Shown piece after piece: positions 19,112-26,785 of a stretch of DNA of 64,000 nucleotides; the stretch's first letter is position 1, and every line of letters starts with the position of its first letter. A model generated the notes under the pieces. It was not told where the DNA came from. It was given only the letters and a program-made list of their open reading frames with translations, and did no database searches. This stretch comes from Halorubrum sp. BV1 (GTDB taxonomy: Archaea; Halobacteriota; Halobacteria; Halobacteriales; Haloferacaceae), in NCBI RefSeq assembly GCF_000746205.1, contig NZ_JQKV01000002.1:744001-808000 (forward strand). The letters are read 5' to 3'. The position numbers were made by a program, and so were the translations under genes.

Positions 19112-19522
19112 ATGAGCGACGAGCCTCCCGATCGGTCCGACAACGGCGACGCAACCGGCAACGACGACGCAACCGGCAACGACGACGCAACCGGCAACGA
19201 CGACGCAACCGGCAACGACGACGCGACCGACGAGCGGTTCGCCGCCGAACGCGCTCGCGCCCGCGAACTCCTCAACGACGAGGACGTCGACGCCCTCCAC
19301 GTCGGGGTCGTCCGAGACGGCGAGGTCGACACCACGTTCGCACAGCGAGGCGAGACCGCGAGCGAGGAGGGGCTCCGCGCGCTCGCGCTGCTCGCGGCAC
19401 ACGTCCGCCTCGTCGCGAACGAGGCAGGCGTCGATCCCTCCACAGTCGCCGGCGACGCCGCGACGCTCGCGGGACAGGTCGAACGGATCCCGGCGAGCGC
19501 GGACGACCTCCCGGAGGAGTGA
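19112..19522 (+). CDS. Conserved haloarchaeal-type protein with DDATGN repeats, unknown function
   Basis: A 136-residue acidic protein I do not recognise. After MSDEPPDRSDNGDATG come about four near-perfect copies of a six-residue repeat (DDATGN), then a compact domain with LLNDEDVDALHVGVVRDGEV and LALLAAHVRLVANEAGVD that looks globular and helical. The ATG is 29 bases after a CTTTTCTC box. No cysteines or catalytic motif are seen. It follows the Rieske gene by 53 bases on the same strand. Confidence 0.7.
   Translation: MSDEPPDRSDNGDATGNDDATGNDDATGNDDATGNDDATDERFAAERARARELLNDEDVDALHVGVVRDGEVDTTFAQRGETASEEGLRALALLAAHVRLVANEAGVDPSTVAGDAATLAGQVERIPASADDLPEE
19142..19231 (+). repeat. In-frame tandem repeat, 18-bp unit, about 5 copies
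   Basis: Unit AACGACGACGCAACCGGC, starting near 19142, 19160, 19178, 19196 and 19214, with the first and last copies diverged. The unit length is a multiple of three, so copy-number change keeps the frame. Confidence 0.9.
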
Positions 19523-19567
19523 GTTCGCGGACGCGAGCGCCCGCGAGAACTGACCGCTCGCCCTCGC

Positions 19568-20026
19568 CTACTCGCTCGCGCGGATTCGCGCGAGTTGGTG
19601 GACGATGCCGGCGACCGCCACCAGAAGCACCGCGAGGTTGAACGCCGCGAGCGCGATGGGCTGATACGCCGGGTCCAGCCACGTCCGGATCGCGGTCCCG
19701 GCCTGTCCGTAGAAGCTCCATCCGGCGACCAACGCGAGCAGGACGAGCGCGGCGAGTCCGACCCGGTCGAGGATCGCACGGAGCCGGTCCGTGCCGAGGC
19801 GGTCGAGTCCCGACTCGGCGTCCGAGTCCTGTCGGTCGGCGTCGGCCCCGCCCGATCTGCGGCTCGCGTCGCCGCGGGCTGTGCTGTCGTCGGCTGCGTC
19901 GTCGGCTGTCGTGTCTGTCATGGTTCTCGTAGGGTCCGTCCGATCGCTCGATTCGCGGTTCGGGGAATCGCCCGCATCGGCCCCGGTCGATGGGTCGTCG
20001 CCGGCTGGTCGGTCGTCGGCCGTCAT
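19568..20026 (-). CDS. Small two-helix membrane protein with acidic N-terminus, unknown function
   Basis: A 152-residue protein. The first 75 residues are acidic, disordered and rich in Asp/Ser/Thr. Two hydrophobic helices follow (about 90-107 and 123-144), with a short loop containing YGQAGTAIRTWLDP. Its ATG overlaps the stop codon of the upstream surface-protein gene (ATGA at 20023-20026), so the two are probably translationally coupled and may act together at the membrane. A second ATG at M36 would give a shorter product. No family recognised. Confidence 0.65.
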   Translation of the reverse strand: MTADDRPAGDDPSTGADAGDSPNRESSDRTDPTRTMTDTTADDAADDSTARGDASRRSGGADADRQDSDAESGLDRLGTDRLRAILDRVGLAALVLLALVAGWSFYGQAGTAIRTWLDPAYQPIALAAFNLAVLLVAVAGIVHQLARIRASE

Positions 20027-21036
20027 CGCCGCCTCCGTGCGACCAGCGCCGCGCTCGCGAGGGCGACGAGCGCGACGACGGGGCCGAATCCGGGCGTCGA
20101 GTCGTCCGTGCCCCCGCCGTCGTTTCCGCTCTCCGGCCTCTCGGCGACGCCGTCTCCGCCGGCGTCGCGCTCGAAGTCCTCGACGGCGAACTCGACCTCT
20201 TCGACCGTCTCGTCCGCGCTGATCGTCTCTCGTGGGTTCAGGTTGGCGACGCCCTGCGTCTCGTCGATAAGGACGTCGTCGCTCCACAGCGCGCCGTCGA
20301 CGTAGTAGTTGTAGTCCGCCGGCACCGTCGCGGTGACGGTGACGGTGTCGGTCCGACCGGGGCGCACCGACCCCACCGTCTCCCCGGCGTCGGCGGCAAC
20401 CACGTTCGACTCGGCCTGTCGCAGCAGCACGCGGAGTTCGAGCGGATCGGACGGCTCGTCGCCGCGGTTGGTCACCGAAAGCGATACGGACAGCGTGGCG
20501 GTCTCGGAGTCGGCCTCGCTGACGCTGACGGCGACGGTCGGCCAGACCCGCCCGTCCGTGAATCCGACGGAGGCGTCGGCGTACTCGGGCGTGAGCGCGC
20601 TCAGGCCGCTGACCCGCGTCGTCTGGCTCGTGCGGCGCTCGCCGTCGGAGAACACCACCGTCTCGATCCGGTAGCCGCCGGCGCGTTCGACGTCGACGGA
20701 GCCGTTTATGGTCTGTTCGCCGCCGCCGTCGACCTCGCCGACGTCGACCGTCGTCTCGTCGACGAGGAGGCCGGACTCTGCACCGATCGCGCGGTGTCGA
20801 ACCGTGACGTTCTCGACGGGCGGACCCCGGTGTTGGAGGTCGACGCCGAGCCGAAGCTCTGCGGTCTCGCCGCGGACCTCGCCGGGAGAGACGACGGTGT
20901 CGACGATGCGAACGTGGCCGGAGCGCTCGTCGTCCGACCGCGGGTCGGCGAGCGCGTCCGGCGCGGCGACGGCCCCGATCGCGGTGAGCAAAAGCAGCGC
21001 GGCCGCGGCCGCCAGGAGGGCAGTTCGAGTGTCCAT
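20023..21036 (-). CDS. Secreted surface protein with PGF-CTERM anchor
   Basis: A 337-residue exported protein. It has an N-terminal signal segment (TALLAAAAALLLLTAIGAVAA), two or three beta-sandwich-like repeats with evenly spaced polar strands, an acidic/Gly linker, and a C-terminal PGFGPVVALVALASAALVA followed by four arginines. That tail is a PGF-CTERM sorting signal processed by archaeosortase A in haloarchaea. The overall look matches haloarchaeal DUF7490-type proteins, a name I give with moderate confidence. A GTG at 21045 is possible, but CATATATG (21059-21066) is about 27 bases before the ATG at 21036. Confidence 0.8.
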   Translation of the reverse strand: MDTRTALLAAAAALLLLTAIGAVAAPDALADPRSDDERSGHVRIVDTVVSPGEVRGETAELRLGVDLQHRGPPVENVTVRHRAIGAESGLLVDETTVDVGEVDGGGEQTINGSVDVERAGGYRIETVVFSDGERRTSQTTRVSGLSALTPEYADASVGFTDGRVWPTVAVSVSEADSETATLSVSLSVTNRGDEPSDPLELRVLLRQAESNVVAADAGETVGSVRPGRTDTVTVTATVPADYNYYVDGALWSDDVLIDETQGVANLNPRETISADETVEEVEFAVEDFERDAGGDGVAERPESGNDGGGTDDSTPGFGPVVALVALASAALVARRRR

Positions 21037-21058
21037 GTCCGACACGTCAAAATCGCGG

Positions 21059-21066
21059 CATATATG
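21059..21066 (-). promoter_or_regulatory. TATA box for the PGF-CTERM protein gene
   Basis: CATATATG on the minus strand, centred about 27 bases before the ATG at 21036; strong leaderless signal deciding the start. Confidence 0.65.
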
Positions 21067-21132
21067 CTTTGTCTGGCGAGGCCGTCTCGCGGAGCGGTGT
21101 CGAGAACCCGGGTCCTCTGCCGCTCCTCAGTG

Positions 21133-21663
21133 TCAGAGGACCCGGTATCGCCCGCCGGACTCCGAGAGATCGCCGCGGCGCGTCAGCTTGGCGAGTATCT
21201 CACGGGCGGTCTCCGCGGGTATCCCCCGATCGGCCGCGCGTTCGACGACGGCCGCCTCGGTGGGATCGTCGGCCTCGGAGACGGCGGCACGGACGATCTC
21301 GGTGCGGCTCGGCGAGCCCGAACCCCCGCCCTCCGCGCGGGCTCCCGCGTCGGCGACCGCGTCCGCGTCGATTCCCGCGGCGTCGAGGTACTCGTCGTCG
21401 TCGATACCGGCGTCCGCGGCCGCGCGTTCCAGTTCGGAGACGTGCGCCACGTCGGCGAACGCCGCGCTCTCGCCGCGCTTTTTCGCGAGCAGCGCGGCGC
21501 GGGCCTCGCGGGCGGCCGCGCGGTCCTCGGACTCGAAGAAGCGCTTGAGCTTCGCCGTGCGATGGGTCTTCTGACAGCGCGGACAGGTCGCGCTGTCGCT
21601 CGTCTCGGGGTCGGAGAGCAGCCACATGGCCGCACACTCGTTGCAGCCGACGACCGCGTACAT
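21133..21663 (-). CDS. Zinc-ribbon protein, DUF5817-like
   Basis: A 176-residue cytosolic protein. The N-terminus carries a zinc ribbon: CNECAAMW and, about 20 residues later, CPRCQKTHR. A long charged helix follows (AAAREARAALLAKKRGES), then a C-terminal winged-helix-like region (AAVVERAADRGIPAETAREILAKL and GDLSESGGRYRVL). The combination suggests nucleic-acid binding, possibly transcriptional, but this is inference. The Pfam name DUF5817 is from memory. A weak box near 21686-21695 lies about 27 bases upstream. Confidence 0.8.
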   Translation of the reverse strand: MYAVVGCNECAAMWLLSDPETSDSATCPRCQKTHRTAKLKRFFESEDRAAAREARAALLAKKRGESAAFADVAHVSELERAAADAGIDDDEYLDAAGIDADAVADAGARAEGGGSGSPSRTEIVRAAVSEADDPTEAAVVERAADRGIPAETAREILAKLTRRGDLSESGGRYRVL

Positions 21664-21759
21664 GTCCCCGGGTTCGGCGGGATCGGATTTGAACCCTCGG
21701 TCGCGGTCGGGGTGCGGCCGAGACGAGGGACGCGAACGCGGCGACCCGCCTCGGCCGCC

Positions 21760-23049
21760 TCACACCCGGATCTCGATCAGCAGATCCGACTCGGGCGAGT
21801 CGCCCATGGTCTCGCGGACTCGGTCCCACGAGAGGTCGACGCGGGCGGTCACGGCCTCGGCCGCGATCGCACCGCAGGCGTTGCCGACGAGGAGCGGCAC
21901 CTGGTAGTCGCGCGGGTCGTGGGAGAACCCGCCGGCGGCCACTTCGGGATCGCGGAGCGCCGCGCCGAGGAAGCCGGCCGCGAACGCGTCACCGGCACCC
22001 GTGGTGTCGACGGGGTCGACGTCGAACCCGGGGTGAGAGACGTCGCCGTGGGGGGTTCGGATCGTCGCCCCGTCGCTCCCGAGCTTGATCGCGACGACGC
22101 GGTCGTCCGGTTCCCACGGGTCGATGTCGGTCGACGCCGCGAGCGCGTCGGCCTCGCGGTTATTCACGAAGAGCACGTCGGTCGCGTGGAGCGCGGCGTC
22201 GAACTCGCGGTCGCCGGCGCGTCGACCGGGGTCGAAGCTCCGCGTCGCATCCGCCTCGCCTGCGGCCGTCGCCAGCGCGGCGGCGGTCCCCGGCTGTTGG
22301 CCGGTGAGGTGGAGGTGATCGGCCGCTCGGAGCGTGTCCGGATCGAATTCGGCCGCCGAAAACGACTCGTTCGCGCCGTCGTTCGCCAGCATTAGCAGTT
22401 CGCCTTCGCCGTCGACGATGACGTACTTCACCGAGGTCGGCTCGTCTGCGGCGACGAGCACCTGTCCCGGGTCGACGCCGGCGCTCGCCAGTTCGCGGAG
22501 CGCCAGCGCCCCGGACTCGTCGCCGCCGACGCTCCCGTAGACGACCGACTGCCCGCCGAGGCCGACGAGGCCGACCGCGACGTTCGCGGCGCTGCCCCCG
22601 CCCGACTGTTCGAGCCGCTGGATTCGAGTTTCGCCGTCGGGCTCTGGTAGCTGGTCCACATGGATCGTCACGTCCCAGTTGATATGACCGGCCGAGACCA
22701 CCTTCGGGACGCGGTCGGTCGATTCGGGCTCTAGATCGGGATCGTCGACGGATTCCGGTCCGTCAGCGGCGCGGTGGTCGGAGTCGCCGGTGGGGTGCTG
22801 GTCGGACCCCTCGGTTGAGCCGGCGTCATCGACCGTCTCGCCGTCCGTGGATCCGGCGTCTCCGACCGTCTCGCCGTCCGTGGATCCGGCGTCTCCGACC
22901 GTCTCGCCGTCCGTGGATCCGGCGTCATCGACCGAGCCGTCGCTGTCGGTTTCCCACTCTGCGACCTCCTCGTCCCACTCCGCCACTTCGGCGTCCCAGT
23001 CGTTTCCGTCCCCGTCGCTCTCGGTACCGCGTTCGTCCTCGCCGCTCAT
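21760..23049 (-). CDS. PfkB-family kinase, probable ATP-dependent ribose-1-phosphate kinase
   Basis: Ribokinase-fold sugar kinase, 429 residues. The catalytic domain starts near residue 110 (VVSAGHINWDVTIHVDQLP). It has the first PfkB signature around QSGGGSAANVAVGLVGLGG and the second with anion hole and base, VDTTGAGDAFAAGFLGA. The first 110 residues are an acidic, disordered extension with a repeated 11-residue unit. Its ATG overlaps the isomerase stop (ATGA, 23046-23049). In the haloarchaeal nucleoside pathway a PfkB enzyme phosphorylates ribose 1-phosphate to ribose 1,5-bisphosphate; the adjacent isomerase, aldolase and phosphatase genes make that the best call. Another sugar or nucleoside substrate is possible. 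Confidence 0.85.
   Translation of the reverse strand: MSGEDERGTESDGDGNDWDAEVAEWDEEVAEWETDSDGSVDDAGSTDGETVGDAGSTDGETVGDAGSTDGETVDDAGSTEGSDQHPTGDSDHRAADGPESVDDPDLEPESTDRVPKVVSAGHINWDVTIHVDQLPEPDGETRIQRLEQSGGGSAANVAVGLVGLGGQSVVYGSVGGDESGALALRELASAGVDPGQVLVAADEPTSVKYVIVDGEGELLMLANDGANESFSAAEFDPDTLRAADHLHLTGQQPGTAAALATAAGEADATRSFDPGRRAGDREFDAALHATDVLFVNNREADALAASTDIDPWEPDDRVVAIKLGSDGATIRTPHGDVSHPGFDVDPVDTTGAGDAFAAGFLGAALRDPEVAAGGFSHDPRDYQVPLLVGNACGAIAAEAVTARVDLSWDRVRETMGDSPESDLLIEIRV
22831..22929 (-). repeat. In-frame tandem repeat, 33-bp unit, 3 copies
   Basis: Three near-identical 33-base units starting at 22831, 22864 and 22897, with a partial copy at the high-coordinate... lower flank near 22812-22830. 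They encode the repeated DAGSTDGETVG in the disordered N-terminal extension of the PfkB kinase. Units are multiples of three, so variation keeps the frame. Confidence 0.9.
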
Positions 23050-24011
23050 GGCTCTGCCCACGGCGTTTCGGCTCCCTCGCCGAACAGCTCTCGCATCAGC
23101 GTCACGATGCTCTCGGGGGGGAACTGTCCCTGTTCGGTGACGATCGCGTCCATGTACCGCGGCGGCGTCACGTCGAAGGCGGGGTTCTCGACCGCGACCT
23201 CGCCGATCTCCTCACGCACGTCGGCGGCTATCACCTCGCTCTCAGACCGCATCTCGATCTCGACGGTGTGACCCGTCAGCGTCTCCGGGTGGAGCTTGAT
23301 GGTCTGGGCCGCAGTCATGATCGGCACGCCGCGCTCGCGGGCGTTGACGGCGAGTCCAGACGTGCCGATCTTGTTTATTACGCCGCCGTCGGCCGCGATC
23401 GAGTCGGCTCCGACGAGGACGTGATCGACCTCGTCGAGGTACCGGCGCGCCGCGGAGTCGACGATGAGGGTGACCGGAACGCCGGCGTCGCGAAGCTGCT
23501 CTGCTGTGAGATGGCCCTGCTGGCGCGGACGCGTCTCCTTTACGACCGCCGAGATCGACTTCCCTTGTTCGACGGCCGCCTCGATACACGCTAACGCGTC
23601 CGTCGAGTGGCAGTGCGTCATCACCGTGTCACCGTCGGTGAGGCGGTTCGCGCCGACGCGCCCGAGGTCCTCCTGTGCCCGGTCGAGTTGCCGGACGAAC
23701 GCCTCGCTCGCGTCGACGACGCTCCGGCGGAGCGCCTCGACCGAGTCGCCCTCCATCCGCTGGAGGACGTATCGGAGGGCGTTGGGAAGCGACACCGCGG
23801 TCGGACGTGTCTCGCGGAGGGTTCGCGACGCCGCCCGCATCGACGCCCGGAAGGCCGGCGGGTCGCCCGCGTGTGCCGAGGCCGCCTCGCGGGCCTGCGC
23901 GGCGAGCGCCTCCGCGGCCGCCGAGGCGATGGTCGCCGCCCCGCGGATCTCCATCGTCGCGATCGAGTCGGCGGTCTCCCGCACCGCGGCCGCCGGTTCC
24001 GTGTCGGTCAT
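23046..24011 (-). CDS. Ribose-1,5-bisphosphate isomerase
   Basis: Member of the eIF2B-alpha/MtnA superfamily that converts ribose 1,5-bisphosphate to ribulose 1,5-bisphosphate. The 321-residue protein shows the catalytic cysteine region VMTHCHSTDA, KETRPRQQGHLTAEQL, the catalytic aspartate in VLVGADSIAADGGVINKIGT, and the typical NPAFDVTPPRYMDAIVTEQG. The last segment favours R15P isomerase over eIF2B or methylthioribose-1-phosphate isomerase. Start is the ATG at 24011; a strong TATA box lies 28 bases upstream. The pfkB gene follows with a 4-base overlap. Confidence 0.92.
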   Translation of the reverse strand: MTDTEPAAAVRETADSIATMEIRGAATIASAAAEALAAQAREAASAHAGDPPAFRASMRAASRTLRETRPTAVSLPNALRYVLQRMEGDSVEALRRSVVDASEAFVRQLDRAQEDLGRVGANRLTDGDTVMTHCHSTDALACIEAAVEQGKSISAVVKETRPRQQGHLTAEQLRDAGVPVTLIVDSAARRYLDEVDHVLVGADSIAADGGVINKIGTSGLAVNARERGVPIMTAAQTIKLHPETLTGHTVEIEMRSESEVIAADVREEIGEVAVENPAFDVTPPRYMDAIVTEQGQFPPESIVTLMRELFGEGAETPWAEP

Positions 24012-24033
24012 ACCGATCCGGTAGCCCGCCCGG

Positions 24034-24044
24034 TATTTATAAAA
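24034..24044 (-). promoter_or_regulatory. TATA box for the isomerase-kinase operon
   Basis: Minus-strand TTTTATAAATA, centred about 28 bases before the ATG at 24011. The 67-base gap to the aldolase stop contains this promoter, so the four-gene cluster is two transcription units or has an internal promoter. Confidence 0.7.
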
Positions 24045-24078
24045 TCGGGCGGCAAGCGCGACCCTGACCGGCGGGCGG

Positions 24079-24756
24079 CTACGCGCCGCCCTCCGGCTGT
24101 TGTCCGTACCCCTCGAACCGCTCCTCGGCGGTCGCCAACTGCTCGTCGGTGAGCACGGTCGGGGTTCCGACCGACGACGCCCGGAGGTAGAGTCGACAGA
24201 GGTCCTCGACGTGGCGGGTGTTCTCGACTGCGGTCTCCACGTCGGGGCCGGTGACGACGAGCCCGTGGTTCGCGAGGATCGCGGCGTCGGAGTCGGCCTC
24301 GGCCATCGCGCCCACGACGTTCGCCGCGAGTTCCTCCGTGCCGAACGGGGCATAGTCGGCAAGCGGGACCTCACGACCCACGGCGACTATCATGTAGTGG
24401 ATCGGCGGAAGCGTTCGACGGAGCGACGCCATCGTCGTCGCCCACGGCGAGTGGGTGTGGACGACCGCGCCCGGGCGGTCGTGTCTGTAAATTCCCGTGT
24501 GCATCGGAACCTCGCTCGACGGAGCCATCCGCCCCGCCAGCCGCTCGCCGGAGAGCGAGACGACCGGCACGTCGGCCGCGTCGAAGGCGTCGTACGGGAC
24601 GCCGGTGGGCGTGACCGCGATCGCGTCGCCGTCGCGGACGCTCAGGTTCCCGGTCCGCCCGGGCGTCAACTCGGCGAGCGCCGGCGCGTACTCGACGACC
24701 GCCTCGCGGGCGGCGCGCAGGCGGTCGGGATCCGCCGCGGGACGATCGCGGGTCAA
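24079..24756 (-). CDS. Class II aldolase/adducin family, probable ribulose-1-phosphate aldolase
   Basis: Zinc aldolase of the FucA/AraD-like family, 225 residues. Seen are GRTGNLSVRDGD (phosphate-binding N-S region), the catalytic glutamate in SSEVPMHTGIY, the metal histidines in VVHTHSPWAT, and the third histidine in ILANHGLVVTG. In the haloarchaeal pathway such an enzyme cleaves ribulose 1-phosphate to dihydroxyacetone phosphate and glycolaldehyde. Its ATG overlaps the upstream phosphatase stop (ATGA, 24753-24756). An L-fuculose-1-phosphate aldolase activity cannot be excluded by sequence alone. Confidence 0.88.
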   Translation of the reverse strand: MTRDRPAADPDRLRAAREAVVEYAPALAELTPGRTGNLSVRDGDAIAVTPTGVPYDAFDAADVPVVSLSGERLAGRMAPSSEVPMHTGIYRHDRPGAVVHTHSPWATTMASLRRTLPPIHYMIVAVGREVPLADYAPFGTEELAANVVGAMAEADSDAAILANHGLVVTGPDVETAVENTRHVEDLCRLYLRASSVGTPTVLTDEQLATAEERFEGYGQQPEGGA

Positions 24757-25466
24757 AGCGCCACCTCGCGAAGCTCGTTGAACGCGTCCAGCCGAACGTC
24801 CGGACGCCGCGGCTCGTCGATCGCATCGTCGGGCGGCGCGTCGCCGTCGGCGACGAAAAGCGCCGTGTCGATCCCGAGGGCGTTCCCGCCGCCGATGTCG
24901 GCTCCGAGGTTATCGCCGACCACGAGCGCGTCGCTCGGCCGACAGTCGAGCGACGCGAGCGCCGTCGTGAACGGGAGTGCGCTCGGCTTCTCGCGTCCGA
25001 CCTCCTCTGAGGTGACGAGCCGGTCGACCCGGTCGTCGATCTCGAGCCGCGCGAGCTTCTGTAGCTGGACGCGGGTGGTGAGGTTCGTGACGACCGCCAC
25101 CGCGACTCCGGCGTCCGCGAGCTTGCCGAGGGTGGACTCGACGCCGTCACAGAGACGCATCGCGTCCGCGTATCCGTCCCAGTAGGCGTCGCCGGCCGCG
25201 AGCGCGGTCTCGGCGTCGTGGTCGTCCGCGTACGCTCTGATGGCGCGCTTGAAGTAGATGTGTCGCGAGTGAGAGGCCGCCGTGCCGCCGGTCTCGCGCT
25301 TCGCCTCTCGGCGACCCGCCGCGTACAGGTCGTCGAACGTCTGCCGGTCCATCTCGTACCCGCGCTCGCGGAAGGCGGCGAGCGCCGCCCGCTTTCCCGC
25401 CTCGTTGCACGGCGCGTACGGGTACAGCGTGTTGTCGAGATCGAAGCAGACCACCTCGTAGCTCAT
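24753..25466 (-). CDS. HAD-family phosphatase, probable ribulose-1,5-bisphosphate phosphatase
   Basis: Haloacid-dehalogenase-fold hydrolase, 237 residues, with motif I CFDLDNTLYPY, motif II VVTNLTT, the lysine in VGREKPSA, and motif IV VVGDNLGADIGGG. The cap is of the C1 helical type. It is first in a unit with the aldolase (4-base overlap). In the non-carboxylating pentose bisphosphate pathway a HAD enzyme removes one phosphate from ribulose 1,5-bisphosphate before the aldolase acts; position and motifs fit that role. A TTAAG box near 25490-25495 lies about 27 bases upstream. Confidence 0.88.
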   Translation of the reverse strand: MSYEVVCFDLDNTLYPYAPCNEAGKRAALAAFRERGYEMDRQTFDDLYAAGRREAKRETGGTAASHSRHIYFKRAIRAYADDHDAETALAAGDAYWDGYADAMRLCDGVESTLGKLADAGVAVAVVTNLTTRVQLQKLARLEIDDRVDRLVTSEEVGREKPSALPFTTALASLDCRPSDALVVGDNLGADIGGGNALGIDTALFVADGDAPPDDAIDEPRRPDVRLDAFNELREVAL

Positions 25467-25532
25467 GACTCCCCTCGACGCGGCGGTGACTTAAGCGTGA
25501 TTCGACGGCCACAGCGGGCTCACCGCACCCGG

Positions 25533-25582
25533 GGCTCGCGGATTGTTCGTCCCAGAAATGGGCTCGGGCGGGTTCGAACCGC
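25533..25582 (-). repeat. Partial duplicate of the tRNA-Val 3' end plus flank
   Basis: Bases 25557-25582 are identical to 25677-25702, which contain the discriminator, acceptor 3' strand and T-arm of the tRNA-Val gene. The 24 bases beyond the 3' end are also similar (25533-25556 against 25652-25676). The 5' half of a tRNA is absent on the other side. This is a tRNA relic or an old integration/attachment scar. Confidence 0.85.
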
Positions 25583-25678
25583 AGTCGCTCCCGTTCGCTC
25601 GCTCCGCTCGCTCACCTCCCGCTCCCTGCTCCGAACCCGCTCCATACCTGCGGCTCGCAGAGTTGCTCGCCACAGGAA

Positions 25679-25752
25679 TGGGCTCGGGCGGGTTCGAACC
25701 GCCGACCTCAGCCTTGTAAAGGCCGCGTCATGACCAGCTAGACCACGAGCCC
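25679..25752 (-). tRNA. tRNA-Val (anticodon UAC)
   Basis: Reading the minus strand, the 5' acceptor GGGCTCG pairs with the 3' CGAGCCC, followed by an A discriminator. The D-arm is GTCTAGCTGGTCATGAC. The anticodon stem CGGCC/GGCTG encloses TTTACAA, giving anticodon UAC (Val, GUA codons). The T-arm has GGCGG-TTCGAAC-CGCC. No intron and no encoded CCA. Length 74. Confidence 0.95.
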
Positions 25753-25812
25753 CCACCGTTTCAACCGGTCGAGAGCGGAAAACGGTTTCTTTCTCCGCCT
25801 CGAACCGCGTCC

Positions 25813-26289
25813 GTGCGCCGCCGTGCCCTCACGATCGCCGCGACCGCGGCCGCCGTCACCCTCCTCGTCGGCCTCGCCGTCGCCGTCGATCCGACCCTCC
25901 TGATCGCGGGGTACGAGACGACGACCGTCGAGGTGGTCGACGGCGAGACGAACGCCTCGCTCGCGACCGTCGAGGCCCGTGTCGCCGACGGCCCGGTGAA
26001 ACGCTACGTCGGACTCTCCGCGACCGACGCCCTGCCCGCCGACCGAGGAATGCTGTTCGTCCACGGCGACTCGGCCGAACGCGCCTACGTGATGCGGGAC
26101 ATGACGTTCGGACTCGACATCATCTTCGTCTCCGTCGACGGAACGATAACGGCGATCCACGACGCAGAGCGGGAGGAGCGGCCGCTCACGCGCTACCGCG
26201 GCGCGGGGCGATACGTCCTCGAAGTGCCGCGCGGCTGGAGCGATCGTCACGGCGTCGAGCCCGGAGACCGGCTCGTTTTCGACGTCTGA
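25813..26289 (+). CDS. Exported DUF192 family protein
   Basis: A 158-residue protein with a hydrophobic N-terminal segment (about residues 6-25), probably a signal or anchor. The DUF192 core follows: RYVGLSATDALPADRGMLFV, then YVMRDMTFGLDIIFVSVDG, and the end YVLEVPRGWSDRHGVEPGD. Biochemical function of the family is unsettled. Start is GTG at 25813, just after the tRNA-Val gene on the opposite strand; no in-frame ATG precedes the signal segment. Confidence 0.88.
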   Translation: MRRRALTIAATAAAVTLLVGLAVAVDPTLLIAGYETTTVEVVDGETNASLATVEARVADGPVKRYVGLSATDALPADRGMLFVHGDSAERAYVMRDMTFGLDIIFVSVDGTITAIHDAEREERPLTRYRGAGRYVLEVPRGWSDRHGVEPGDRLVFDV

Positions 26290-26356
26290 GAGAGCGACGC
26301 GCGGCCGCGCAGCCGGCGACGAAACCGATTTCCGCCTCGCAGGCGTCCGCCCGAAC

Positions 26357-26785
26357 ATGACCGGCCTCCTCCGGCGGATCGCGTGGAACCTGCGACACCG
26401 CTGGCGGCGGGTGTTCGCCCTGCTCGTGCTCGGTGGCGGCGTCGCGGCTCCCCTCCTCACCGGCGTCTGGTGGACGCTCCCGCTCGTCTGGTTCTTCGGC
26501 CTGTTCGTCGCGCTCCCCGTCTTCCACACGCTCACGAAACCCCTCCCCGACGCGGGCGGCGACTCGCGACGCGGAGACGCCGAGACCCTCGACCCCGCGC
26601 TCGACGCGCTCCGCGAGCGATACGCCCGCGGCGAGATAGACGACGCCGAGTTCGGGCGGAAGCTGGATCGGCTCCTCGAAACGGAGGACGCCGAGACCGC
26701 AGACGGCGTTCGACGCGCCGGTGACGGACTCACCGACCGCGTCCGCGAGGGTGTCAGACGCGAGATAGAGCGGGCCCGCGAGTGA
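26357..26785 (+). CDS. Two-helix membrane protein with SHOCT domain
   Basis: A 142-residue protein. Two hydrophobic helices (about 20-36 and 39-56) are followed by a cytosolic tail with a short SHOCT motif, LDALRERYARGEIDDAEFGRKL. SHOCT segments are thought to mediate oligomerisation; function otherwise unknown. Its stop overlaps the following ATG by one base (TGATG at 26783-26787), so it is likely coupled to the DUF4013 gene. Confidence 0.85.
   Translation: MTGLLRRIAWNLRHRWRRVFALLVLGGGVAAPLLTGVWWTLPLVWFFGLFVALPVFHTLTKPLPDAGGDSRRGDAETLDPALDALRERYARGEIDDAEFGRKLDRLLETEDAETADGVRRAGDGLTDRVREGVRREIERARE

Noticed and set aside
21660..21760. tRNA-like T-loop (GGTTCAAATCC on the minus strand)
   Set aside because: Flanking bases do not form a T-stem, acceptor stem or anticodon arm. 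The stretch is better read as a weak promoter of the zinc-ribbon gene.
19990..22395. Very long plus-strand open frame of about 800 codons
   Set aside because: It is antisense to well-supported genes (PGF-CTERM protein, zinc-ribbon protein, PfkB kinase) and is an effect of high GC content; Arg/Gly-rich with no family motif.
22831..22929. Repeats that might suggest CRISPR
   Set aside because: Units are directly adjacent with no spacers and lie in frame within coding sequence. The repeats at 19142 and 62391 are rejected for the same reason.
25557..25582. Second tRNA-Val gene
   Set aside because: Only the 3' part is present; the 69 bases upstream have no D-arm or anticodon arm.
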